Source: Icerya purchasi (lineage: Eukaryota > Arthropoda > Insecta > Hemiptera > Monophlebidae). Taken from it: a stretch of DNA of 64,000 bases. Position 1 is the stretch's first letter. Every line of letters begins with the position of its first letter. The position numbers and the translations under genes are program-made. Shown in pieces: positions 14,357-26,302 of the stretch. Where the stretch lies: NCBI GenBank assembly GCA_039619475.1, contig CM077116.1, positions 384,672,760 to 384,736,759 on the forward strand, written 5' to 3'. The notes under the pieces are model-generated. The model saw nothing but the letters and a program-made list of their open reading frames with translations. It did not search any database and had not been told where the DNA came from.

Positions 14357-14440
14357 TTTGTCAACATGGACAGTGGCCCAAGAACAGAGGAAAAAAGGGA
14401 AAGAATACTCGGATCTTTACACGATCAGAGATAGCCGACA
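14357..14440 (+). repeat. Dispersed repeat R, copy 1 (worn coding relic)
   Basis: This stretch matches the reverse complement of 51052-51136: TTTGTCAACATGGACA at one end and TTTACACGATCAGAGATAGCCGAC at the other, which is ten characters short of complete identity in between. One frame reads ...TRSEIADKK here and TRSEIADRK in the second copy, suggesting descent from a coding element, probably a retrotransposon (inference). Confidence 0.7.
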
Positions 14441-14865
14441 AAAAAAGAAAAATCTAGAGGAGTGTAATGGGCAATAAGGAGCTCCTAAGCAGAAGTCTAG
14501 AGATTTCTTAAAGTAGCTTCTTAGAATTCCATAATGTTTACACACTTTAATTACAAATAACATTTCGTATAAACTCCTGCCATGCTTTAATGATATAATC
14601 ACAAATACGATTTAAGTACTTCATTTGGAACGTTTTCTTTAGGAGCTGGAGTGACGTGGCTAGCAGCTCTTCGCACTAAGTTGATGAAGTGCTGGGCTTG
14701 CTGTTCCAAATCACTAGTAGTTTTAAGCCTAATTTTAATCTCAATTGAAGAGTCAAACTTCTTCTAAATTGATTCCATTTAGTATACTTATTAGTGAGAT
14801 CTCGCGGAATTTTTTTAAAATTACTTCCTGATTGATCAGAAGCTATTTTACAAATACACACACAC

Positions 14866-15268
14866 ATTACATATATATACTAATTACAACGTAATTCTTA
14901 GGCTACCCCCCATTCGAAAAAATATCCCAGAAAAATGTCCCAATTTTATGTAACGTTTGTTATATTTTATAGGATTTTTATTATTGTTATTTAAAAAATG
15001 TCACAATTTTACGTAATGAAATATGTAATGAAAAATGTAACAAAAAAATGTCTTAATTTTATATAATGAAAGTTAAATGTTATAATAGGATTTTTGTGGT
15101 TATGTAATATTTTTTTTTTTGTGTTGATGTCAGTAAGAATTACGTTGTAAATTTTGATCATTTTATACAAAGTATAGAAGAGAAAGAGACAGAAATGAAA
15201 GCAAGAAGGGTCAAGGGGCATAGCCCCTTGCGAGGCCAAAATGGCCCAGTTTATATATATATATATTA
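14866..15268 (-). mobile_element. TA-flanked interspersed repeat, family T copy 1
   Basis: About 380 bp related to 58453-58846 and 61250-61618 (both +) and 28687-29031 (-). Read on the minus strand it begins AAACTGGGCCATTTTGGCC, passes through the palindromic GGGGCTATGCCCC, contains an internal TTACAACGTAATTCTTA whose reverse complement forms the other end, and carries two related copies of an ACAAAAATCCTAT...GACATTTTT segment. Both sides are TA microsatellite. The superfamily is not resolved; the inner inverted pair fits a non-autonomous DNA element. The 76-aa frame inside is shared by the copies only because the DNA is. Confidence 0.85.
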
Positions 15269-15713
15269 TTTAATCTAGCACTAAATAACATTTTCACTGC
15301 TGTTTTACAAAATATGTACATACATACACATGCATTTAATCTAGTATTAACTATTTACTGTCATTTTGTACGAATGTGAATATAACAACTTAATTAAAGT
15401 AAAATATAATGTAACGGTGACTACATATCAACATTACCATTACATTTTTATATAACATATGTAAAAAACAAAACTGTGTTAACAGCTAAACACCCACCAC
15501 GCTTATACACAAAGTAGTTATCTCTTGTAATTAACATATATATATATATATAGCGTAAGATGTTATGGATATTTTTTTAGCTAACAACGACATTAGGTTG
15601 ACTATCAAAGCTTTTTTTGGTTTTACGGTATGTCTATCATTATTTGGCATGCCATTTTCTATTTTATTAGTAACAGTTTAGCTAATGGAACAAAATACAT
15701 TCAGAGTGAAGTT

Positions 15714-15752
15714 TACCCCACTTTGCTCCGTACTGCGGGGTAAAGTGGGGTA
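15714..15752. repeat. Short hairpin (11-bp arms)
   Basis: TACCCCACTTT (15714-15724) and AAAGTGGGGTA (15742-15752) are perfect inverted repeats around a 17-nt loop, in otherwise AT-rich DNA. It may be the end of an unidentified element. Confidence 0.7.
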
Positions 15753-15917
15753 CCAGTTTAGGGTATAGATGAGGTACCTGTTAAACTTATATATTTTAGA
15801 AACGTAATATAAACTATTTTTATTTTGTAAATTAATATTTATAATAATTTGTAAACATGGGTTAAGTTCACGTATGAAAATATGGCTTCATTTATCCGCA
15901 TGCTTGGTCACTTATTT

Positions 15918-16345
15918 AAAAAAAATAAAATGCTTTTTTACAAAAAATAAATACCGACTTCAAGGTTTATTATAAAAGTTTAAAAATGCACTAAAAAGTA
16001 AAAAATAATTACTCCCGATAAAATATATATATCAGAGTGATATAACTTAAGGTGATATCGTAATTCTTATACAACATTAATTTTTTGGAGTTGGAATTAA
16101 ATTCATGTTAGGAACAATTTAATCAACATTTAATGCAGTTTTTAATTATTCTTTTAATATGAATTTGATGCCAACTCCAAAAAATTAATGTTGTATAAGA
16201 ATTACGATATCACCTTAAGTTATATCACTCTGATATATATATTTTATCGGGAGTAATTATTTTTTACTTTTTAGTGCATTTTTAAACTTTTATAATAAAC
16301 CTTGAAGTCGGTATTTATTTTTTGTAAAAAAGCATTTTATTTTTT
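15918..16345. mobile_element. Foldback (long inverted repeat) element, family F copy 2
   Basis: This is a nearly perfect inverted repeat of about 428 bp. The left arm runs AAAATGCTTTTTTACAAAAA, ATACCGACTTCAAGG, TGCACTAAAAAGTAAAAAAT, ATCAGAGTGATATAACTTAAG and TACAACATTAATTTTTTGGA; the right arm is its reverse complement. The short unpaired centre near 16110-16150 includes ATTTAATGCAGTTTTTAATTA, shared with copy 1 at 10650. It is much better preserved than copy 1 and so probably younger. There is no coding capacity. Confidence 0.9.
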
Positions 16346-16429
16346 ACTTTTTAGTGCATTTTTATTCAATTAAATTAAAACATTTATTTCCACGGTAAAA
16401 ACACCAAAAGCTACATTTCCATGGTAATT

Positions 16430-16726
16430 TGGTAAATTTATAGTATTTTAAGTCAAAAATCTAATCCGACGGTGAAAACAATCATGAATGAAAAGCATCC
16501 AAAAAGCTTCAATCTCCCGCATTATTAAGGATAACTCAAAAACTATCGGTCGGACCTTGATCAAATTTAAATGGGACCACATGACAAACGCCACCTTTCA
16601 AATAAAAGAAGAATCATCAAAATCGGTTCATCTAGAAGAAAGTTCTGTGGTAACACACATAAAAAAAAAAAAAAAAAAATACAGTCGAATTGAATACCTC
16701 CTCCTTTTTTGAAGTCGGTTAAAAAT
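16430..16726 (+). repeat. Interspersed repeat ending in GAAGTCGGTTAAAAA
   Basis: The segment carries a run of moderately complex sequence (ATTAAGGATAACTCAAAAAC, GACCTTGATCAAATTTAAAT, AAATCGGTTCATCTAGAAG), then an A-rich stretch, then CCTCCTCCTTTTTTGAAGTC and GGTTAAAAA. The terminal motif is the reverse complement of the ACCGACTTCAA that opens the adjacent family F element, so 15918-16726 might be one compound element. The class is not determined. Confidence 0.5.
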
Positions 16727-16924
16727 AGGGGTGAAATTAAATTAAATTGGATTATACATAGAGGAATGGGAGAAAAAACAGAAAAAAAAACACGTCCAGT
16801 ACGTGTGTATTAGTTTATTTTTTCACTACTCGCGCTAGTTTATCGCATAAGCGATTTTCTTTGTATTTACAGGTAATTTTAATTTTAAAAACATCTCATA
16901 TTGTGTACAACATTGTAAATACAT

Positions 16925-17098
16925 GTGATTTGATTTGATTCGGTTTAATTGTTATCAGTGTTGTTGCTATTATTATTATTATTTTTATTATTATTGTTGT
17001 TGTTGTTGTTGTTACCATTATTATTATTTTTATTATTATTGTTGTTGTTGTTGTTGTTACCATTATTATAATTATTATTATTATTATTATTATTATTA
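16925..17098. repeat. (GATTT)n motif and compound TTA/TTG microsatellite
   Basis: A TGATTTGATTTGATT string (16925-16939) precedes a compound array of ATT and GTT triplets from about 16965 to 17098. Inside the array a unit of about 45 bp (ATT triplets, TTTTT, ATT triplets, six GTT, ACC) occurs twice in tandem. Open frames coding poly-Asn or poly-Tyr/Cys here are artefacts. The GATTT repeat resembles the LINE tail at 53047-53060. Confidence 0.85.
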
Positions 17099-18654
17099 CG
17101 AAATATATATAATTCAAACAACTTACTGGCAGCGGAAGAAAAATAAAAATGATAAACCAATTTATTTATTTCGCGATAATTTTGTGAAGCAATTGGTTAA
17201 TTACTATGCCGACGATACTAATGTTCGGTAATTCATAATATCTAGAAATTATGAATTTTACTTTATTTTTTGACTTTAACCTGCGAAATGATTCCAAAAC
17301 TGGTAATTATTGAATATAAAAAGTTTTAAATAAAAATTAAAAATATATTGTATACTAATGAAGCTCATTTTGCCTATTTAAGCGAGAAATGTGAAATATA
17401 GAACATGTGTAATCTGAACAATGATTACCGTATATTTAAATATAACGCCGCCGCGACAATCAATATCGAAATAGTTAAAAGAAACAAGCAAGGAAAAATG
17501 TGTTTCCCGAGTCTTCGTAGAAATCACATCTTATGCATTTTAGGGTTTTAAAAATTTTTAAAGTTTGAATTTTTAGTTGTGTTTTACGTTATTCAGATTT
17601 TTTCGTTTGTACATTATTTATTTTTTAAACGTTAGTTTGTTTAGCTTAACTTATTTTTATTCAAAAGTGGAGAAATTCATTAAAGTTGCTAGAAATTATT
17701 AATTTTTATTTGATACAAAGGTCCTTTTACTTTCGATGCTTTAGTACAAAATACAGTGAACAAAAGAAACAAAATTTTAGAATATAAAAAAAACCTAATT
17801 AAACATCGAATATAATTTATTACACGTATACACATATTTATTTATTAATAAATTAAAACATAAAACAAAAACGATAAAAAGAGAATCCAATAATTTAATC
17901 TCAAACCACAATTTTCTTCATTAACTCGTGACAATGCAATGGGCAATTGAAAAAAACACATTTTGAATTCCTCACTTAAACGGACAATAGGCCTTGTCAT
18001 TCGGTAAATAGAAATTTATTGCTATACGTAATTAAATTCCTGCAAAAACAAATTCATTGTGGTCAAAGTTTTTTATACTTATTAATTAATAAAAAAAAGT
18101 TACACAAAATCATAAGATGACAAGAAAGTATTTCGTACTAAATAGTTCACGTTGATTTCTTGAAAATTAGAACTTGTATTTCTTTTTCAGTTCTTTACGA
18201 AGTTGGTTTTTTCTGTTTTCAACAATTTGCGACTATTGTTTGACTGTTAGAGCCATTACAACCTACGATTCGTATATGCGTTAAAACAAATGGAATAGAT
18301 TACAAGAGATAATGTCGGACATTCGGCTAAAGAATAATTGGATGGAAGGGCAATTGACAGTATGAAAGAACATGGCTGATAATTTGAAGATAAGAAATAG
18401 AATAAAAGAATTAACTGTACGGAAGGCGAACTCACATTGCAAGACCTGATGGTCGGAGGCGGCCTTTTATTCATATTATGGTCCTTTCTAATGCGAAATT
18501 ACAACAATGAATGAAATTTAGATAACGGTAAAAATTAGTGTATGCATAAAGATTCGAAAAAACAAAAAAAAAAAAACAAATCAGAAATTCAGAAATAACC
18601 AAATCATCACGAATAAATAAAAGTTCTGAAACAATTAAAAGTAATTCATTATAT
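17099..18654. other. No gene recognised
   Basis: AT-rich DNA; open frames of 68-98 aa show no recognisable family. No repeat could be paired with another part of the window. Confidence 0.5.
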
Positions 18655-19271
18655 CGGGAGCGGATCCTGAGAAACATTCGGGGGAGGAAAATTATATAAT
18701 TACATAATATCTTATTACATAAAGAAAATCAAATAGCGACCTCTTTAAAAATTTAAAAATGTTTTAAAAATACATAATTATTACAATTAAATTTCAATTT
18801 TGTTTCACTTTTAGGTGAAAAATAAAACGAAATTATAAAATTGTAGCTAATATGGTAGTTTAGAATTTGAATAGCAAATTACTAGAAAGAGTAGAAAGAC
18901 AGTATTTTTATTAGACTTTACTTCTTTTTTGTTTTTGTTAGTAATCCGATTCGAATTCTTTGTTCGAGAACAAGTAAAAAAAAATATATGTATATTTCTC
19001 ATTGAACTATTTTCATTTACATTAAAAAATAAAAATTAAAAATTAAATAAAAAAGACAAAAGATCGATGACAGTTGGGTTTAAAATAGAATAAAAACATA
19101 ACATTAATAGTTTTACTAGAAAGCAGTATTAAATATTAGTTATATAATTAAATCCATAGGTAACATTTATACAAATCTTTTATAGTATAAATTAAGTTTC
19201 CGTGTTGTAACAATTTTTTTCATCGAGGTTTTGGTTCTTTGGGGCGGGCTCCCCCCGTGGATCCACCACTG
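18655..19271 (+). mobile_element. hAT-type MITE, family A copy 2
   Basis: The left end is worn (CGGGAGCGGATCCTGAG); the right end CCCGTGGATCCACCACTG is well preserved and pairs with the left end of copy 1. The interior runs parallel to copies at 6824-7449 and 32162-32799, including AGGTGAAAAATAAAACGAAA and TTTCATCGAGGTTTTGGTTC. No target duplication is visible. There is no coding capacity. Confidence 0.82.
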
Positions 19272-20372
19272 ACAGAATTAAAATTGCGAGAAGATTAACA
19301 ACTGAAACACACACTGAAATAGCAGTGTTAAAAATGAATACATAGAGCAACTTTTTTTTTTATTAATCTTGGAACACTAACCGAAAGAGAAATAATAACT
19401 CCTACGAGATTAAGAAAAGTGTTAAAAATAAGAGAAAAAAGTTAAAATTTTAAAACGAATAGAAATAAAGGAAATGAAGGCGGGACTAGCACAAGAGAGC
19501 AAGAGCTAGTAAGGAAAGAAGAATGTATGTCGTACAGTAAGGAGCGTAGAAAAACTTAATATTTCAGAGGAGAGAACGTAGTCGATGCTACAAACCCAGT
19601 TAAGATCTATAGGATTAAAAACCGTAATGAACAAAAGAAGCAATGAAAATAAGAAAAAGATAAAAAAGAAGATGGGTTTCATTGAGACAGCGACATGCCG
19701 TAGAAGAAGTGATGAAATATAGGGAGCAAGGCTGTGAAGGATAAGGCTGAATTTGAAGATGAAAAGAGTATGGATTAGAAAAGAGTATGGATTAGAAAAG
19801 AGTATGGATTAGAAAAGAATTCTAGAAGCAAATCTCGAACGAAGTTTTAAAGTGAACATGCTGTAATAATAATATTTGAACTGAGAATTTATTAATAAAT
19901 CAACCGCTAACAGAGGAGAAGAAAATCGATATTTAAATGGATCAAACTAGGAATGGATGAACGGTGAGAGTGCTTATGAGCAGAATAACGTAATTAGTTG
20001 AAAGTGGCAGTACAGTAAAGGAAATAGTCAACAGGACACCTTTAAAACCGTAAGAAATAGGGGAATTTGTTGACGTGGAAAAAAAGTGAAAAAAAAAAGT
20101 ATAGCTCAAAAAATCGCATAAAATTTAGTACGAAAATGGAACAAAAAAAAGGAAATTTAATTTTTCAACACTGAAAGAATAGAAATGGAATTATTAAAGC
20201 AAACCGTGTCCCAGAGGTCTGCAAAGATTGGATAAAGAGCTGACACAAATGTGTTACATCTGAAGAGAACTGTTTTGAAGGCGACAAAATTAATATTGTC
20301 CAATTAAAGATTTTTTAAGAAAAACTAAAATTCCGCGTATTTTCTAATCAAACCTCATACATATATATATAT
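19272..20372. other. No gene recognised; purine-rich DNA with a 17-bp tandem repeat
   Basis: The plus strand is unusually rich in A and G over about 1 kb, as the antisense of a pyrimidine-rich transcript or an old LINE might be. At 19762-19818 a 17-bp unit (AAAAGAGTATGGATTAG) is repeated three times with a partial fourth. I could not align the region to any of the LINE relics with confidence. Confidence 0.5.
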
Positions 20373-21008
20373 ATTAGAGTGGTCCTTATTTACATGATTT
20401 CGAAATTTTTTTTGCCGCTCCCTAAATATCTTCTAAATATATTAAAAAAAAATTCCTGTAAAATCTGAGTTCTTAATTTTAACACACTCCCCAAAGTCAC
20501 CAAAGTTTTAAATGGAAAATATATAAATTTTTTTTCCATAACGCTTATAAAAATTATAACCCTGGTAAAAACTGAAGAATCAGTTTGAAATTTAGTACAA
20601 TTGTAGCTTATACTATTGGGAAGAATCTTTGAAAATTTCAAATTCTTAAGTTCATCACTTCCTTACGTATCAAATCAATAAATATGAAAAAGTTTTTCTT
20701 GATATGTAAGGAAATAATGAATTTAAAAATTTTTAATTTTTAAGGAATCTTCCCAATAGTATAAGCTACAACTGTACTAAATTTCAAACTGACTCATGAA
20801 TTTTTACCAGAGTTATAATTTTTATAAGCGTTATTGAAAAAAATTGCATGTATTTTCCATTTAAAACTTAGGTGACTTTGGGGAGCGTGTTAATATTAAA
20901 ATTAAGAGTTCAAATTTTACAGGATTTTTTTTTTTATATATTTAGAAAATATTTAGAGGGTGGGCAAAAAAAAATTCCAAAATCATGCAAATAAGGACCA
21001 CCCTAATA
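20373..21008. mobile_element. Foldback element of 636 bp with GAGTGGTCCTTATTT ends
   Basis: Two arms of about 300 bp are inverted copies of each other. The left end is TTAGAGTGGTCCTTATTTAC and the right end is AAATAAGGACCACCCTAAT. The arms share CTTATACTATTGGGAAGA, GTGACTTTGGGGAG (as reverse complements) and ATAACGCTTATAAAAATTAT. The spacer is short, near 20690. Both sides are TA repeats, consistent with insertion at TA, as in Tc1/mariner-like MITEs (inference). It is unrelated to family F. Confidence 0.88.
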
Positions 21009-21009
21009 A

Positions 21010-21013
21010 ATGT

Positions 21014-21058
<45 letters not shown>
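21010..21058. repeat. (TA)n microsatellite
   Basis: About 46 bp of TA dinucleotides immediately follow the foldback element. Similar runs occur at 1119-1157, 46810-46848 and 50456-50473. Confidence 0.95.
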
Positions 21059-21060
<2 letters not shown>

Positions 21061-24000
21061 TAATTTATATTTAATACAAGTTCGTTTTTTTTTATTCTTA
21101 AAAAGCAAATAAATAGACTAAAGATGTAATAGCCAAATTTAATTTATAAAATAAACAATATGATTGGAGTAGGTTAGTAGTTTGTCCAGCATTATTTCAA
21201 AATGTAAATTTTCATTCTTAAAGCTGAATTATACATCATCCATTCTGGGAGGAAAAATGTAAAAAGTGCGATGAAAATCAATTAAAAACTCAGCCTGTTT
21301 AAAAGCGCTTTCGGTTTAATGAAGAGGAAAAATATTCTTTGGTAAAGAAAAAAGTAATGGTTAACGCGAAGTAGTTTGTTGTAAAAGCAAAAACGTACAC
21401 AGGTTTGCGATTTAAAATTAAAGATTTCTTTTACAAAAGGTACCTGCTATCTGTAACATATGGAACTGCGACATTCTGTTAAAGCAAAAAATAAACAAAA
21501 ATTAAATTTAAATTGCAGATCGTACGTCAGGCAGTTCGGTTCAGAAATAAATTATTATTTGTAACAGTTAATCTCGTAATGGGAAAATTATTTTCAGAAC
21601 TATATACAAAATTAGAAATAGTTGTTCCGGTTATTGCAAATGTTGTCGGTAAATTTTAATTAATAGGCGGAAACTAGTGTTTTGATCGCGTTCGTAATAT
21701 GACGGAGAAACTGAGCAGTGTTCGCAATAAAATGTCGCGAAAAGAATTCAGAGGCGCATTTATTCGTAGTATGGTTCACTACTGCTCCCAGGTGACACCA
21801 CAAAACTAATGCATGTCGCAACATCCTTAATACTTTCGGACAACCTTTAAACGCGTTTGTAATTATTTAATGAATCAGTCGAAAATCTGCGTCTTACTTT
21901 TCACGTTCATTTACAAAAATTACGAATTTCACAGAGAAAAGCCTGCTACGAAATTTACCCTTTTCATTTGTTAAATAAAATCTTCTAACTTTTATTACAT
22001 TTTTGCACAGTTTGTAAAATTACGAAATGCGAAAACCGGTTTGTAAATTTTTTCAATATAAAAATTTTAAAATTAAAACAAATTTAACGCTAAAGTATCT
22101 CTCTTTTATATACTTAACAATTCCCGGGAAACAAGCATTGCTCAAAGATTGGTCAATTTAGCCATCAGAGACATCCGCAGAAAATGCCAAGCAAATATCA
22201 TCTAATAAAACATTCAACGATAGACTACTACAGACTGTGTACACATATAAATAATTCACGAATTGAAATTTTTACAGCTTCCGACAATTAAAAAAAATTA
22301 CTTAAATTTTTTTTTCTCTCTGCTTACCCTATCTGAACGACTTGCTATATTTCAAGTGCTCACTTGACAACTTTTCATATAATTATACCAAGGGGCTCAG
22401 TCTTCACTCACTAGTTTCTGCTCTCTCGCACGTACCTTACGACAAATATTTAAATTTTTGTATGAAACTTCAACACGATCTTACCCGCGTGACAACAATT
22501 GTAATTGAATTCAAATGATATTGCATGACAATGCTCGCATTCAGATATATTATTCGTCGTATGACGGTTATGTAAAAAACATAGTAGTGTGATAAAATTA
22601 TAATAATATAATCAAATATACCTAGGAATAATTGAAAATAATCAATTTTTTTTAAATTATTGATTGTGACTGCTATAGTTATTGCAAATGTTTTCGACAA
22701 AGCCGGTCTCACGAATAGATATGACTAAAAAACCTTTTTAACATATAGAGAAATAATTCTAGAGCTTCCGTTGGCAAGGACTCTTCTATAATTTCGCTTA
22801 CACTTGTCGGAAGAGTGTAAAATTTCTCTCACAGAAGCAGTTTTTTTTTTTCCATTATTATAATCTCATTTCGTTACCATAATGTGTCCGGCAGAATCCT
22901 GGAAGACCAACCGTTATCATAGTTCGCGAAACGTCATCTATACAATTATTTTGGAAATCGATGGAAAGGAAAATTTAGACCATCGCGTCAACGTTCAATG
23001 AGGATAAGACACATAAAATAAGATAAGATGAACACGCTAATGGAGGAAAAATGAATAAAAAATTATTTTAACGAAAAGTTTAAAAATTCTGTTGATCGTT
23101 CTGAAAGCAAAAGAAGAACGCTGAAACTGGACTAACACAGGCATGGCAAATGAACTTGTGTGCAAGTTATAGAGAGGGATTACGATGAAAATGACCGAGA
23201 AAATCGCAAATAACGAAGGCAAACCGGAGTTACGGAATAAGACAAAAGTTCTCCAGGAAAGAGAATTCTCCGAAGGAACCAGAGCGTTTTTGAGTGACGG
23301 ACCCGGTCAAAGAAACAAACCGTTTGTTCAGTCTCTATTAAAATATAACCCACTTTATTTTTCTTCCGTTGTTGTCTTTGGTTGATGAGCTTCCCTAAAA
23401 AAAAAAAAAAAAAAAAAAAAAACAAAAAGAAACCGATTAGCATTCGTAGAAAGAGAAGTAATAAAACGAAAAGTCGTAAAAATTATACACCCGAATCCGA
23501 AATCAAAGAAGAAAACAAAAACGTCACAATAATCAGCCTTCGATGACTTCAAATCATCCACCGAAAATCAGTTTAAACGAGAGTTGTGAACAGCTTGTGT
23601 GTAAATAGTAACAGTGCAAAGAATCTGTAGAAAGTGCATAAAGAGGAGAATTGATTTTGGCTGAAGAACGTTTCCGTAAAAATCGGAAATAGTTATTTTT
23701 GTCACAATGTAACAGCAGATACTGGAAATGTCGAGAATATTTAAAATGAAAATTCGGACGAAGGTTATCAGATTTGGAAAAAGTTACAGATTTTCGGATG
23801 CTTTCTTAGCTAGGCGTTTTAAATGGAACAGAACGAGGATTGTAAGATTTGGACAAATGGCGGGTTTTTGGAAGTTGCGTGGTTGAAATGCAAAGCGATG
23901 CGACACTAAAATCAGTCGCAACATGAAATCCCTCTTACGCGAAAGCTACTATTTCAAATGTTCATCCAAACTGAGGTAATTTCTATACAATTTAGAGAAG

Positions 24001-26250
24001 TCGGTAAATAAAAACGTTAAAAAAAAAATCGAATGTATCGCATTTACGCAGCCTGTTTAATTATTCGATGAAATAATGTGGAACTTCAAGAAAGAACCCT
24101 ATCTTTCGTTAGAAAACCGAAAAGAAAAATATATTAATAAAGTTAAATTTCGGTTACGTTGTTGGAATTTGAACTATCTTCGGCCAAAAAGGTAAATATC
24201 GATGTGAACACGAAAAAAAATGCAATTCCAAATCTGAAATCGGGCTAGTTTAGAAAAAAAAAAAAAGCAAAAATAAACCCGAGTATATGAAAAAATATAT
24301 TAACACGACAAATGAATTATTAGAAATCATATAAATTTTATACATACATATTGTTTAATTCTCACAGGAAGAACGTATCTTTAATTAGGAAGGAAAATCA
24401 AAGAGAAATGTAAGTTCAGACGGAGTAGTTACCTAATGCGAAAAACAAATATAGATAACAATTTTTTCCCAATTACACTACCGACATGACGCCGGAGCTC
24501 CGGCCTGTTTTGTTTAATATTTAGTCCTAATATATTTGTTATTATGTTTGTAATTTTTTATTTTTTTTTTTTATTTTAAAAACTGAATAATTGGCATGTT
24601 TTAACGCAGTCATTAACTAGATGGTGATGCAACTAAAAGCGTAAGTAGCTCGTCTCTAGCGTGTTCACGTCAATGAAGAAAGATAGAAAAATAATTGATT
24701 TAGAAATGTTTTTCAGACAATATCAAATTTTTCAGCGAATTCAAATGCGTTTTAAAAGTAATTCGTACACTTTACGGTAATTTTGAAAATTTAAATTTCC
24801 GTTCGGGCTCTAAGAAATCTCAAAAAATACACACTTACCCTCTTCTGTCATAATAAATAACTTGATTTTAATTTTTCTTATTAATGAGGACAAAAACGGT
24901 ATCCCACCAAGAAACATTTGAATAACAAAAGGAAAAAAGTACGAATGAAAAAAGTTCGTAATGATTATTGCCGAAATAGGCAAAAACGGCGTAAATTTTT
25001 TTTTGCAAATTTTTGCCAGCAAAAATATTTCAATTTTTATACCGCTCACTATGCTGCTAGCATTCCGACAATTATAGATTAAAACTTGTTTTATAGGCAA
25101 GCAGAGTGAGAAATAAAATAAAATCTCTCAATTTTTAACCATTTTCGAAACATTGAAAAGTAATTTTCAAATATTTCAAATTTTTTCGACCAATCGGAGC
25201 GCGAATATAATCGGAAAACATTTTTAATTGGTGAAACTGTTGATTAATGGGGGTTTTCGGAAAATTTTTAAAACAATACAGAAGAAAACGAGGTAAAAAT
25301 ATCGTTACTAAGCGTAATTGTCTTAATTCTTCAATCAACATTATCGTTTTTCTGCTATTTCTATTTAACCCTTTCCAAAACACTCTCTTCTCAGAAGGTG
25401 ATGATACAAGTTCGGTTTTAACAGGCTTTCGTGCCGATTTTGGGTTCAGTAATTCCCTTATATTCCTTTTTAAACGTCGTAAACTATGTAACGAAGGCTA
25501 AATAATAATAAAGTTTTACCGGAGATATAATTAATATTCCTAATAAAATAATGTTTTATTATTATTTAACCTTCATATTCCTATTTGTAATTGTGAAAGT
25601 GTTTTTAAGGAAACACCGCACGATTATATTCGTAATTTACTAAACTCGAAAAATGAACCCCTTCCGGAGGACACGAGGCTAAATTATTTTTCACTAAAAA
25701 AATAAAACATTGAAAAAAATTCTGACAAAGAAAATAAAGCGATGAGAAGAATAATAGCATCGTACGGGAGACTTAAATGTATCATCGCTTTTTACCATCG
25801 ATCTAATCTCTGAATAACTTAATTAAAACGATTAATATCATCAACGTTGTTTTTCGTTTCCGTTGCTTAATGTTAAATAGTTTTAAGAAAGAATAAATGT
25901 TTAAACATTGCTTCGTGTAATTCTCACGTTTCTAAGAAAATCTGTCCCGTCGTTATATTTTCAATTACCAAAACGCGGAATTAGTTGACTCTCGGCTGCC
26001 GATAATTTATTCGCCAATATCCTCCGATAATTTTATCGCATACGAAATCGTGGTTCGTCGATCTCCCGAAAACACGAGACATCCCTGCGAATCTCGCGAA
26101 ATACTTCGAAATTAAATGCATTCAACGGGACTGTATGACTTTCAGCGACTGTGAACTAGAATAGGATAAAAATAAAAACAGAAAACCGATTCGATTTTTT
26201 CGGATTCTTTAAAAAATGTGGCAAAAAGCTCGAGGAAGGACGTAGTTCCG
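21059..26250. other. No gene recognised upstream of BicC
   Basis: AT-rich DNA without a recognised coding exon or paired repeat. It includes a 23-base A run at 23399-23421 and a perfect 14-nt GC-rich palindrome GCCGGAGCTCCGGC at 24491-24504, which stands out from its surroundings. Confidence 0.5.
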
Positions 26251-26302
26251 TTACCGTCGATATTTACCGTCCACATTTACCGTCCATATTTACCGTCGAT
26301 AT
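26251..26302. repeat. 4 x 13-bp tandem repeat upstream of BicC
   Basis: Four adjacent 13-bp units (26251-26263, 26264-26276, 26277-26289, 26290-26302) share the core TTACCGTC; units 1 and 4 are identical (TTACCGTCGATAT) and units 2 and 3 differ at two or three positions. The array lies about 600 bp upstream of the BicC start codon, in a stretch of higher complexity than its surroundings. It could be a regulatory cluster of one binding site or a plain minisatellite; the sequence alone does not decide. Confidence 0.75.

Noticed and set aside
15009..15239. Apparently conserved 76-aa protein, with relatives at 58437-58622 and 61189-61404
   Set aside because: The similarity (PLDPSCFHFCLFLFYTLYK) follows from shared family T repeat DNA, including its non-coding parts; there is no sign of protein-level selection.
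16896..17231. Open frames encoding poly-Asn, poly-Ile/Thr or poly-Tyr/Cys
   Set aside because: Direct translations of the TTA/TTG triplet array; no evidence of a gene.
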